34,394 bases of DNA from Syntrophaceae bacterium (lineage in GTDB: Bacteria; Desulfobacterota; Syntrophia; Syntrophales; Smithellaceae). Position 1 is the first letter of the stretch. Every line of letters begins with the position of its first letter. Under the pieces are notes generated by a model. It did no database searches and was not told where the DNA came from. It worked only from the letters and a program-made list of their open reading frames with translations. Both the position numbers and the translations under genes were made by a program. Location: the NCBI GenBank assembly GCA_003142535.1, contig PLMQ01000023.1, forward strand, positions 39,859-74,252, written 5' to 3'. Shown here piece by piece: positions 24,430-32,657 of this stretch.

Positions 24430-27129
24430 ATGGAAAAAAAGATATTAATAACAATTGATGGGAAAGAAATAGCAGCAAAGCCCGGCCAAACCATTTTGGA
24501 ATGTGCCCGAGATAACGGCATTTTCATACCGACGTTATGCCATTATTCCCATACAACCAATGTTGGAGCATGCCGTGTTTGTATGGTGGAAGTGGAAAAA
24601 GCCAGGTCGCTTGTCTCATCATGCTGCATGCCGGTGAGTCCGGGCATGGTTATTCATACGGATACAAAGCAAGTGCGCGACGCCCAAAAAATGATAGTTG
24701 AGCTTCTCTGGTCATCAGGCGATCATAACTGTCTTACCTGCGAACAAAACGGACAGTGCGAACTGCAAAATTTAATATATTGGCTTAAAATCGAAAAGCC
24801 CCGTTTCACAATACAACCTCCGGGTTATGCTCTGGAAGACACCAACACCATGATCCAGCGTGATCTCAACAAATGTGTCCTTTGCGGACGCTGCATAAGA
24901 GCCTGCAACGAGATACAGGTCAATGAAGTGCTTGATTTCTCGATGCGCGGCTCCCACGCAAAAGTGGGGCCGGCTTTCGATGCCGATTATATCGACTCTT
25001 CCTGCGTCTTTTGCGGAGAATGTCTGCAAGTTTGTCCCACAGGCGCAATCACCTACCGGCAGGCAAAGTTTGCCGGCAGGCCGTGGGAAATGGATAAAGT
25101 AAAAACGACCTGTACTTATTGCGGCGTCGGCTGTCAGATGGATCTCTTTGTTCATGAAGGGAAAATAGTAAAAGTTTCGGGCAACCGGGAATACGGCAAA
25201 CCTAACGAAGGAAGCCTCTGCGTTAAGGGACGTTTCGGTATGGATTTTATTTCGCATCCTGACCGTCTGAAAAAACCATTAATCAGACATAATAAAAACG
25301 AAGAATTAAAAGAAGCAAGCTGGGATGAAGCATATAAGTTCATCGCCGATAAATTAACGGCTGTCAAAAAAACATGTGGCGCGGATAGCATTGCCGGACT
25401 TGCTTCGGCACGTTGCACTAACGAAGAAAATTATCTCTTCCAAAAATTTATGCGCGCGGCTATCGGCACCAACAATGTCGATCACTGCGCCCGTCTCTGA
25501 CACTCCGTAACCGTGGCCGGTCTGGCCGCAGCATTCGGTAGTGGTGCAATGACTAATTCCATTGAAGAGCTGGAATACACAGATTTGATTCTGGCAACTG
25601 GAACCAACACAACGGAAAATCATCCTATTATCGGCATGAAAGTAAAAAGGGCTGTCCGCCAACAGGGGACAAAGCTGATTGTTATTGATCCGCGAAAGAT
25701 TGATTTGGTTAAATATGCCGATATCTGGCTTTGCCAGAAACCGGGAACAGATGTGGCTGTACTCAACGGCCTGATGAATGTAATAATAGCTGAAGGCCTT
25801 TATGCAAAACAATACGTAGAAGAACGCACTGAGGGTTTTGATGCTCTGAAAACAACAGTAGAAAAATATACTCCTCAATATGTTGAAAAAATATCCGGCG
25901 TACCCGCTGAAGATTTAAAAAAAGCGGCACGTTTATACGCCAAAGCCAATAGAGCCAGCGTTATCTATGCAATGGGTTTGACCCAGCACATAACCGGTAC
26001 GGATAATGTCAAAACTATTGCCAACCTTTCTATGCTTTGCGGCAACGTTGGTATTGAAGGAGGCGGTGTCAATCCGCTGCGCGGCCAGAATAATGTTCAG
26101 GGCGCCTGCGATATGGGTGCATTACCTAATGTTTATCCTGCTTATCAACCAGTTGCCAATGAAGATACCCGCAAAAAATTTGAAACTGCCTGGAAAGCAA
26201 CATTATCACCAAAACCGGGATTGACACTGGTGGAAATGATGAATGCTGCCGGTACCGGCCAGATTAGAGCTCTTTATATTATGGGTGAAAACCCGCTAAT
26301 ATCCGACCCTGATCTGCACCATGTGGAAAAAGAACTGAAAAAACTGGATTTATTGATTGTTCAGGATATCTTTCTGACGGAAACAGCAAAACTCGCTGAT
26401 GTTGTCTTGCCCTCTGCCAGCTTCGCCGAAAAAGACGGCACATTCACCAATACCGAACGGCGTGTTCAAAGAATCAGGAAAGCAATTGAGGCTCCGGGAG
26501 AAGCAAAACCGGACTGGGAAATTATCTCCGCCCTTGCTTCGCAGATAGGTTATCCCCTGCAATATTCCTCCGCCCAGCAAATTTTTGAAGAAATCACCAG
26601 CTTAACGCCCAGCTATGCCGGCATTACCTACAGAAGGCTGGAAAAAGAAGGTCTGCAGTGGCCTTGCCCCACACATGACCATAAGGGAACAAAATTTTTA
26701 CACAAAGACAGATTTTCCCGTGGGCGCGGCCTTTTTCATGCTATCGAATTTATACCGCCGGCCGAGCTTCCTGACGCAGAATTTCCTTTAATTCTTTCCA
26801 CGGGCCGCGTGCTTTATCATTATCATACCGGCACAATGACGCGCCGCGCTTTGGGCCCCAGTGAACGGTATCCGGAAAGCCTGGTGGAAATTAATCCTGT
26901 TGACGCTAAAAAGTTCGGCATCGCGGACGGTCAAATGGTTAAAGTAACATCACGCCGCGGCATGGTCGAAGCCAAAGCCCAGATAACGGAAAAAAGTCCG
27001 GTCGGAATAATATTTATGAATTTCCATTTTGCGGAAGCGGCTGTTAATATTTTAACCAATCCCGCATTGGACCCGACGGGCAAAATTCCCGAATATAAAG
27101 TATGCGCAGTTAAACTTCAGGCTGCTTGA
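24430..27129 (+). CDS. fdhA: Formate dehydrogenase alpha subunit, selenocysteine-containing, NuoG-like N-terminus
   Basis: This is one 899-residue frame read through an in-frame TGA at 25498-25500. Selenocysteine is residue 357, in HCARL-U-HSVTVAG, the active-site motif of formate dehydrogenases. The N-terminus has a [2Fe-2S] site (Cys37, 48, 51, 65), a His99/Cys101/104/110 [4Fe-4S] site, two ferredoxin sites (Cys149-159 and 192-202), and the molybdopterin-domain [4Fe-4S] site (Cys228, 231, 235, 264). The rest is a bis-MGD domain (YIMGENPLISDPD, NVQGACDMGALPN, LSTGRVLYHYHTGTMTRR). It oxidises formate or reduces CO2 in the cytoplasm; there is no Tat signal. GGAG at 24420-24423 lies ahead of the ATG. 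No NuoE/NuoF partner genes follow, so its redox partner lies elsewhere, possibly the hnd subunits. An OFA transporter gene follows. Confidence 0.95.
25501..25543 (+). promoter_or_regulatory. Bacterial SECIS element directly after the selenocysteine UGA
   Basis: The stem starts at once after the UGA: CACUCCG (25501-25507) pairs with CGGUAGUG (25536-25543) with one bulged U. After an internal loop, the apical stem GGCC (25515-25518) and GGCC (25524-25527) closes the loop GGUCU (25519-25523). The GGUCU apical loop is the same as in E. coli fdhF, where SelB binds. This supports true selenocysteine insertion instead of a nonsense mutation. Confidence 0.9.
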
Positions 27130-27160
27130 TATTTTAAAAATTTATTAAGGAGAAATAGTT

Positions 27161-28453
27161 ATGGTAAATGAAAATTTGGAAAGTAAGCGGTGGTGGATTG
27201 CGGGTGCCGCTGTTGTCATTCAGCTCTGCCTTGGCACAGTCTATGCGTGGTCGGTTTTTAAAAACCCTTTAATGAATATGCATGGTTGGGATGGCAAGAC
27301 GGTTCAGTACACTTTCATGATTCTCATGGGTATCATCGGGCTGTCTGCTGCCTTTGGCGGCATGCTGGTCGATAAAAAGGGCCCCCGTTTCGTGGCCACG
27401 ATTGGCGGCTTCCTTTTCGGCATCGGTACTCTGATCGCCGGTTATGCTGACCAGGTGGGAAGCATTGCTCTTCTTTATCTTGGTTTTGGGGTAATCGCCG
27501 CCTTGGGAAATGGTTTCGGCTATGTAACTCCCATTGCCACCTTGATCCGCTGGTTTCCCGACAAACGCGGCCTGGTAACTGGTCTTGCAGTTATGGGCTT
27601 TGGCGCCGGCGCTTTTTTCATGGGGAAAATTGCTCCCAGCATGATTGCTGCATTCAAACAAATTGACGCTACCGGAAAAGTTATCGCCTCCGGTGTGTCC
27701 ACTACCTGGTATATATGGGGTGTCATCTTTCTGATCCTTGTCACTGGAGCCGCACAGTTGTTCAAAAATCCCCCTAAGGGATGGTTGCCTGCTGGTTTCA
27801 AACCCGCTGCATCCACTGTTTCTGCGGCTGATTCTTTCACCTTGAGCGAAGCCGTAAAAAGGCCTCAGTGGTGGATGCTCTGGGCCATGCTGTGCCTCAA
27901 TGTTTCCGCCGGTCTTGGCCTCATTTCCCAGCACTCCCCACTGGCCCAGGATATTTACAAAAATACCATGGGATTAACTGGTAATTTAACTCCGGAACAA
28001 ATCGCTATTATTGCAGCCGCTGGTGGAGCCGTTGTAGCTTATGCAGCAATATTCAATGGTCTGGGAAGACTCTTTTGGGCGAAAATATCCGACAATATCG
28101 GCCGTAAGATGGTTTTCATGATCATGTTCGCCACTCAGGCTGTTTTGTATGTGCTTGTTGCCAAAGGCTATGTGGCCAGCTACTATCTTTTCATGGTGGT
28201 ATCCTGTTACCTTCTAGCCTGTTATGGTGGAGGCTTCGCTACCATGCCCGCCTTTGCTGCTGACTCATTCGGTCCGGCTTATATCGGAAAGGTATATGGT
28301 TTCATGCTGACGGCATGGAGCGCCGCTGGCCTCATCGGCCCCTATGTATTCGAGGTTTTCAAAGCTCAGGCGCTGTTTATTGCGGCTGGATTGCTTACCG
28401 TTGGTTTTTTCGTAGCCTTGGCCTATAAACCGCCGAAAGGTAAAAATGCTTAA
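27161..28453 (+). CDS. MFS transporter, oxalate/formate antiporter (OFA) family
   Basis: A 430-residue, 12-helix major facilitator protein of the OFA family. The start RWWIAGAAVVIQLCLGTVYAW, the loop DKKGPRFVATIGG after helix 2, and the later GRLFWAKISDNIGRK loop are typical. The substrate of OFA proteins can be oxalate, formate or other monocarboxylates and is not certain from sequence. AAGGAG lies eight bases ahead of the ATG, and the gene follows fdhA by 31 bases on the same strand, so co-transcription is likely and formate (or a related acid) is a reasonable guess. A strong terminator follows. Confidence 0.88.
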   Translation: MVNENLESKRWWIAGAAVVIQLCLGTVYAWSVFKNPLMNMHGWDGKTVQYTFMILMGIIGLSAAFGGMLVDKKGPRFVATIGGFLFGIGTLIAGYADQVGSIALLYLGFGVIAALGNGFGYVTPIATLIRWFPDKRGLVTGLAVMGFGAGAFFMGKIAPSMIAAFKQIDATGKVIASGVSTTWYIWGVIFLILVTGAAQLFKNPPKGWLPAGFKPAASTVSAADSFTLSEAVKRPQWWMLWAMLCLNVSAGLGLISQHSPLAQDIYKNTMGLTGNLTPEQIAIIAAAGGAVVAYAAIFNGLGRLFWAKISDNIGRKMVFMIMFATQAVLYVLVAKGYVASYYLFMVVSCYLLACYGGGFATMPAFAADSFGPAYIGKVYGFMLTAWSAAGLIGPYVFEVFKAQALFIAAGLLTVGFFVALAYKPPKGKNA

Positions 28454-28471
28454 TTTTATATTGATTTGATT

Positions 28472-28513
28472 AGCTACCCCCTTCGGTTTTAAAAAACCGA
28501 AGGGAGCTTTTTA
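28472..28513 (+). terminator. Rho-independent terminator of the fdhA-transporter unit
   Basis: CCCTTCGGTTTT (28479-28490) pairs with AAAACCGAAGGG (28493-28504) with a 2-base centre, extended by AGCT on both sides, and followed by TTTTT. It is a strong stem with a T-run, 18 bases after the transporter stop. Confidence 0.92.
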
Positions 28514-28569
28514 TTTGGCAAAACGAACTTTGATTGGACTCAGTGTCAGATAATTCTATTTGATTAAGA

Positions 28570-28752
28570 CTATTTCTTACAGGTATTAATCTTCAACGGT
28601 ATATAGAGAGCGCAATGCCCCATAATCGCCGTCGCAATGGGAATTATGGCAATTAATCCCCACCAACTTTGATAGTATATGCCTAAAGCTGCTATAACAA
28701 TGCCTATTACCCAGCGAATAATTTTGTCCGTCTTTCCGACATTACATTTCAT
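28570..28752 (-). CDS. DUF2892 / YgaP-like small membrane protein
   Basis: A 60-residue inner-membrane protein with two hydrophobic segments (IIRWVIGIVIAALGIYY and WWGLIAIIPIATAIMGHCALYIPL) and the start MKCNVGKTDKIIRW. The pattern NVGKxDRxIR...G..GHCxLY fits the DUF2892 family, which in other proteins accompanies rhodanese (YgaP) or sulfur-handling modules. Here it stands alone. The strong ribosome site GGGGAGGT is six bases ahead of the ATG. Function is unknown, perhaps small-molecule or sulfur stress related. Confidence 0.8.
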   Translation of the reverse strand: MKCNVGKTDKIIRWVIGIVIAALGIYYQSWWGLIAIIPIATAIMGHCALYIPLKINTCKK

Positions 28753-28878
28753 GATATACCTCCCCGAAAATCATTGTTTTTTAACATTCCTACCGATATT
28801 ATGATAATCCTTATTTGACGAAAAACAATACTTAGCAATGCTTAAGTTAAAAATATTTATAAAATATCTTAAAAAAAA

Positions 28879-28907
28879 TTGACAAGTACACGTCTTTTAA
28901 GTAAGTT
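28879..28907 (+). promoter_or_regulatory. Candidate sigma-70 promoter for the 28963-29675 gene pair
   Basis: TTGACA (28879-28884) is followed after 17 bases by TAAGTT (28902-28907). The -35 is perfect and the -10 weak. It lies about 55 bases ahead of the ATG at 28963 in a gene-free AT-rich stretch. Confidence 0.4.
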
Positions 28908-28962
28908 TTATGACATGAAGTAATTATTTGAATTTGCTGAGCAGTCATTCTGAGGGTAATCT

Positions 28963-29214
28963 ATGAATAGGCCTAAATTATTATTATCAGCCGCTTTTTT
29001 TCTCATTGCCACCTTTGCTTTTGCCGCACCGCCGGAAATCAAACTGCAAAGATGGGTTTCACTCTCCTCCGATTCCCGAGATGCCGTACGGGAAACAATT
29101 CTCTCCGAGGTAGATAAGCGCGAAGGTTTCTCTACATTGTCGAAACAAAAAGCGAATCTCAAAGCTGTCGAAGAAGAGAAAGTAAAACAATATTTACGGA
29201 GGAAACATTTATGA
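28963..29214 (+). CDS. Small exported protein of unknown function
   Basis: An 83-residue protein that I do not recognise. Residues 1-21 are a signal peptide (KLLLSAAFFLIATFAFA, cleavage after AFA). The rest is charged and predicted helical (SSDSRDAVRETILSEVDKREG, LKAVEEEKVKQYLRRKHL). GAGGG stands ahead of the ATG. Its stop overlaps the next gene's start (ATGA), so it is translated with the glutaredoxin-like protein and probably works with it in the periplasm. Confidence 0.7.
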   Translation: MNRPKLLLSAAFFLIATFAFAAPPEIKLQRWVSLSSDSRDAVRETILSEVDKREGFSTLSKQKANLKAVEEEKVKQYLRRKHL

Positions 29215-29675
29215 TAAAATATCTATTAGTACTGATGGCTTTTGTTTTCTTTTTATCCGGAACGGCAAACGCCGATTATTATAAATGGGAGGATAAAGAC
29301 GGAAACGTCCACATCACTGATTATCCGCCGCCAACCAAATCCGGTAAAAACATAAAGATTCACAAAGATGAATCCGGCAATGCCCAGTTACTGCAAAGCG
29401 ACGAGGAGCAAGCGGAATCAGCTAAAGAAAAAAAAGCCCCGGAAGTCGCCCTTTATACTAAAAATTCCTGCGATGAATGCGACAAAGCCCGTGAATTTCT
29501 GAAATCGAAAAAAATAAATTTTACTGAATATAATATGGATAACGACAAAAAAGCCTCCAAGAAACGTAAAGAGATTGACGATAGTGAAGATGTCCCCTTT
29601 GCCATCATCAATAAAAATCACGTTTATGGATTTTCGGAAAACGTATATAATAGGTCATTAAAAGCCAAACCCTGA
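29211..29675 (+). CDS. Exported DUF4124 plus glutaredoxin-like protein
   Basis: A 154-residue exported redox protein. Residues 1-21 form a signal peptide (LLVLMAFVFFLSGTANA). Residues 22-50 are a DUF4124 segment (YYKWEDKDGNVHITD). After a charged linker, residues about 77-150 are a glutaredoxin-like thioredoxin fold: VALYTKNSCDECDKAREFL with Cys87-x-x-Cys90, and the cis-Pro in VPFAIIN (Pro129). The CDEC motif differs from the usual CPYC, so redox potential may differ. It likely reduces or shuffles thiols outside the cytoplasm. The DUF4124 plus glutaredoxin order is seen in proteobacterial exported proteins. Its partner may be the preceding small protein. Confidence 0.85.
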   Translation: MIKYLLVLMAFVFFLSGTANADYYKWEDKDGNVHITDYPPPTKSGKNIKIHKDESGNAQLLQSDEEQAESAKEKKAPEVALYTKNSCDECDKAREFLKSKKINFTEYNMDNDKKASKKRKEIDDSEDVPFAIINKNHVYGFSENVYNRSLKAKP

Positions 29676-29774
29676 TTAACAATATTAAAATTTACTCGAA
29701 ATTAATGCCACATTTTTTCACTGTCATATTTAAATACTATTTCTAAGCGAAAGGTAAGAATAACACCGAAACAA

Positions 29775-30578
29775 ATGAAAAATACTATATATATCTACAC
29801 AGGAACAGGCAATTCCCTATGGACTGCCCGGAAATTGGGAGAAAAATTAGATAATACGGAATTGATTCCCATCACTCTTGCCGGGAGCGGGTCAATTCAT
29901 TCCGAGTCACAAAGAGTTGGCCTAATATTTCCCGTTCATATCTGGGGTATTCCTGATCCGGTAATTGATTTCATCAATCGTTGGCAAACAGATCCCGCAA
30001 AATATTACTTTGCTCTGGCCGTCAATGCCGGACAGGTTGCCGCCACTCTGCTCCAACTCAAAGACCTGCTGAAGCAGCGGGGAGCAATTCTCTCTGCGGG
30101 ATTTTCTATTAGTTTGCCCAGCAATTACATTCCCTGGGGCGGTGCATTTTCCGAGGAAAAGCAGCAGGCAAGATTCACAGAATCACTCAAAAAAATTAAT
30201 CTAATCGCGAAATCTATTCTTGCTAATGAGGTTCTTCCGCCGGAGCGCGGACCATTATGGCAGAATTTTATTCTTTCAGCACTTTATCGCTTATCTGCTG
30301 CTCATGTTCCGAAAATGGATAAGTCGTTTTGGGCTGATGATAAATGCACCGGATGCAATATCTGCGAAAAAATATGCCCTGCTCAAAATATCAGTATATC
30401 GCATAGCAAGCCTGCCTGGCATCATCACTGCCAGCAGTGTTTCGCCTGTCTGCAGTGGTGCCCGGAAGAAGCAATACAATATGGTAAAAATACTGCAAAA
30501 AAGAAACGCTATCATCATCCGGAAATTAAGTTAGCTGATATGCTCGCCTGTATATCAAAAAATCAATCACAGGTATGA
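29775..30578 (+). CDS. Flavodoxin-ferredoxin fusion (EFR1 family)
   Basis: A 267-residue soluble electron-transfer protein. The N-terminal flavodoxin fold has the phosphate-binding loop YTGTGNSLWTA (residues 8-18) and IFPVHIWGIPDPV. The C-terminal part has two [4Fe-4S] sites: Cys191, 194, 197, 201 (CTGCNICEKICP) and Cys219, 222, 225, 229 (CQQCFACLQWCP). This is the EFR1-type arrangement of FMN plus two clusters, which lets the protein take one-electron and two-electron steps. Its natural partners are unknown, but a ferredoxin pool is also used by the hydrogenase. The final codons and stop (tca cag gta tga) lie in repeat copy 4, so the native C-terminus was probably altered by the insertion. 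The upstream ribosome site is weak. Confidence 0.88.
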   Translation: MKNTIYIYTGTGNSLWTARKLGEKLDNTELIPITLAGSGSIHSESQRVGLIFPVHIWGIPDPVIDFINRWQTDPAKYYFALAVNAGQVAATLLQLKDLLKQRGAILSAGFSISLPSNYIPWGGAFSEEKQQARFTESLKKINLIAKSILANEVLPPERGPLWQNFILSALYRLSAAHVPKMDKSFWADDKCTGCNICEKICPAQNISISHSKPAWHHHCQQCFACLQWCPEEAIQYGKNTAKKKRYHHPEIKLADMLACISKNQSQV

Positions 30579-30884
30579 ACCCCAAAGCGAGCTTTGGAAA
30601 CCGATTCCAAAGCTCGCTGCAGTGTATTATAGCACTGTTTATACAGTATAATTCGGCTAACAAACTTCTATTCGCTTCGCCCTGCATGCGCCGGGCTTCG
30701 CTTTTGAAGCTTCAATCTCATTACCCTTCACTGCGCGGGATTGCGTAGTCCGCCACAGGCGGATTCAACTTGCCAATTCCAACTTGTGACCTTTAGGTTA
30801 CTTGTGACCTTTAGATCACTTGTGACCTCTTGCCACCTTTAGGTGGTTAGGTTATACGCTACGCTTTCGGAATTGGAGTTTCAC
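30567..30884 (+). repeat. Dispersed palindromic repeat, copy 4 (composite)
   Basis: The copy starts TCACAGGTATGAACCCCAAAG, near-identical to copy 2, and carries the core CACTGCGCGGGATTG and CCGCCACAGGCGG. It then has an end like copy 1 (CCAATTCCAACTTGTGA), a short 18-bp tandem block and an end like copy 5 (30833-30884). It seems built from two or more units. It fills the 340-bp gap between the flavodoxin-ferredoxin gene and the amidase; I see no gene in that gap. Confidence 0.7.
30782..30830 (+). repeat. 18-bp tandem repeat inside copy 4
   Basis: ACTTGTGACCTTTAGGTT (30782-30799), ACTTGTGACCTTTAGATC (30800-30817) and ACTTGTGACCTCTTGCCA (30818-30835) follow head to tail with growing differences. 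ACTTGTGA is the same as the right end of copies 1 and 3 in the same orientation, so it may mark repeated insertion or slippage at the element end. Confidence 0.7.
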
Positions 30885-30918
30885 GAATAAAAGAGCATTA
30901 TACTGGATGTGTCCTGCG

Positions 30919-32502
30919 TCAGGGCAGCTTTATCTTCTGTCCCAATACAAGATGCTCTGATCTTTTCATGTGATTGAGTTTACGCAATTCATCGACCGTT
31001 GTCGAATTATTTACGGCCAGAGAAAACAGAGTGTCTCCCTTTTTCACTGTATAAATCATCGTTGCTTTTTTCATTGCACCGGAATTGATTTTTTGATTTG
31101 CACCATTGCCCTCGGACTTACCTACCCCTTCAACATTCTTCAGCGGTACTAATATTTTCTTTCCGACATAGAGAGGATCTTTTGTTTTCATATTGTTTAA
31201 TTCCGCAATCACTGTAGCTTTAGTATTAAGCCTCCGGGCTACCGAAAAAAATGTATCACCTCTTTTTACTTTATAATATTGAGTCATTAATTCGCTTTGA
31301 TCCGTGACCGGTTCCTGTTGTCTCTTATCATCTGTGCTGCTTGCTTTATAATCTCCCTGAATTGCATCGTTTCCTTGAGCAATTGATGCCGTACCCGCCA
31401 AGTATTCGGTAACCGAAGAGGCTACTGCCAAAGCCAGCTTTTTCTGAAAATTACTGTTTTTCAGCAACTGTTCTTCTTCGGCATTGGATATGTAGGCCAT
31501 TTCAATCAGCACAGCCGGTATATCCGGTAATTTTAATACACGAAACGGAGCTTCCTGAACGTTTTTATATTTCAGGGAATTGACCTTATCCAGTTTATTA
31601 ATCAGAGTGCTCGCGTATGTCTTGGACATATTAATAGTGTTGGTTTGAAACATATTTAAGATAATTTGGCCTGATTCGGGACTCCCCTCACCATTCGGAA
31701 CACCGCCGATAATATCGGATAAATTTTCGTTATTGGCCAGAAGTTTCGCGGCTTCATTGCTGGCAGCTCCTGTGGAAAGACAATATACTGAGCTGCCTTT
31801 TGCTTTGCGGTTTCGGGCCGCATCGGCATGCACACTTATGAAAAGATTCGCCCCTGAATCCTTCGCAATTTGCAGGCGCTTGTTAAAAGAAACATAATAA
31901 TCTCCGTCACGCGTAAGAATTGCCCGATAATCGGGAATGTTGTTTATTGCTTTTCTAATTTCGCGGCTGATTAACAGAACGATATTTTTTTCGTGTGTTC
32001 CGTATCTCCCGGAAGCGCCCGGATCATCACCGCCATGACCCGGATCAATCACAATAATTTTTTTTTGTCTTACTTTGGATATTTGCTCTTTTGCTGTTTC
32101 GTCTTGGGAAATTTGTTCCAGAAAAATATCAATCACAACACGGTCTGGTTTATCCTGAAATTTCTTTAATTTAAATACTTGTGTTTTCTGATATTTATCG
32201 AGGATAAATTCGATTTTGACATTGTCGCCAACTATATTGGAAAACATGATTTTTTTAATGCCGGGTTTATTCAAATCGAGTTCGGCGGGTATGGAATTAT
32301 GGAGAGAGGCGCCTTTAAAATTGATAATGAGGGTGTTGTTTTTTTCTTCGAATTCATAGATTGGTTCGCTGCTGATATCAATTACTATTCTCGTGTGGTC
32401 CGGCGCCGTCCAATTGCGAATATTTAAAATCTCCGCTGCGTATGCTGATTCAGCGAAAATCAAGAGAAATGCAAAAACGCTCAGTGCATACCTTATTTTC
32501 AT
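30919..32502 (-). CDS. amiC: N-acetylmuramoyl-L-alanine amidase with AMIN and LysM domains (AmiC type)
   Basis: This periplasmic enzyme cleaves the amide bond between N-acetylmuramic acid and the peptide stem, usually to separate daughter cells. The 527 residues are in order: signal peptide (ALSVFAFLLIFAESAYA), AMIN domain (about 25-125), Amidase_3 domain (about 145-365), then two LysM domains (YYKVKRGDTFFSVARRL and IYTVKKGDTLFSLAVNN). Zinc and catalytic residues appear as DPGHGG, the Glu of THEKN, SVHAD and LIEMAYISN. The frame extends upstream to 32586, but the signal peptide starts at the ATG at 32502. LysM domains at the C-terminus are unusual compared with E. coli AmiC and would add peptidoglycan binding. 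The gene is convergent with the flavodoxin-ferredoxin gene and divergent from metF. Confidence 0.92.
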   Translation of the reverse strand: MKIRYALSVFAFLLIFAESAYAAEILNIRNWTAPDHTRIVIDISSEPIYEFEEKNNTLIINFKGASLHNSIPAELDLNKPGIKKIMFSNIVGDNVKIEFILDKYQKTQVFKLKKFQDKPDRVVIDIFLEQISQDETAKEQISKVRQKKIIVIDPGHGGDDPGASGRYGTHEKNIVLLISREIRKAINNIPDYRAILTRDGDYYVSFNKRLQIAKDSGANLFISVHADAARNRKAKGSSVYCLSTGAASNEAAKLLANNENLSDIIGGVPNGEGSPESGQIILNMFQTNTINMSKTYASTLINKLDKVNSLKYKNVQEAPFRVLKLPDIPAVLIEMAYISNAEEEQLLKNSNFQKKLALAVASSVTEYLAGTASIAQGNDAIQGDYKASSTDDKRQQEPVTDQSELMTQYYKVKRGDTFFSVARRLNTKATVIAELNNMKTKDPLYVGKKILVPLKNVEGVGKSEGNGANQKINSGAMKKATMIYTVKKGDTLFSLAVNNSTTVDELRKLNHMKRSEHLVLGQKIKLP

Positions 32503-32579
32503 AATCAAGCAAAACCTCTTATTTATTGTTGAAGATACCAAATTAACACATTTACTGCAACTCTTTGCTAGAAAAGATA

Positions 32580-32608
32580 TTGACAAGCACTTTCGTTAAT
32601 GCCATTTT
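32580..32608 (+). promoter_or_regulatory. Candidate metF promoter
   Basis: TTGACA (32580-32585) is followed after 17 bases by CATTTT (32603-32608). The -35 is perfect and the -10 poor. It lies about 50 bases ahead of the metF ATG in the 155-bp gap shared with the divergent amidase gene. Confidence 0.35.
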
Positions 32609-32657
32609 CTCTGTAGAAAAGCTAAGGGTAGAAAAATGAAAATTACTGAGGATATCT

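Noticed and set aside
25500-25512. A nonsense mutation splitting fdhA into two genes or a pseudogene
   Set aside because: Both parts are in the same frame, the TGA is at the selenocysteine position, and a SECIS hairpin follows directly.
27269-27934. A 221-residue frame on the minus strand
   Set aside because: It is antisense to the OFA transporter and its translation is low-complexity with no family likeness.
30782-30835. A CRISPR array
   Set aside because: There are only three 18-bp units with no spacers between them, so it is a short tandem repeat.
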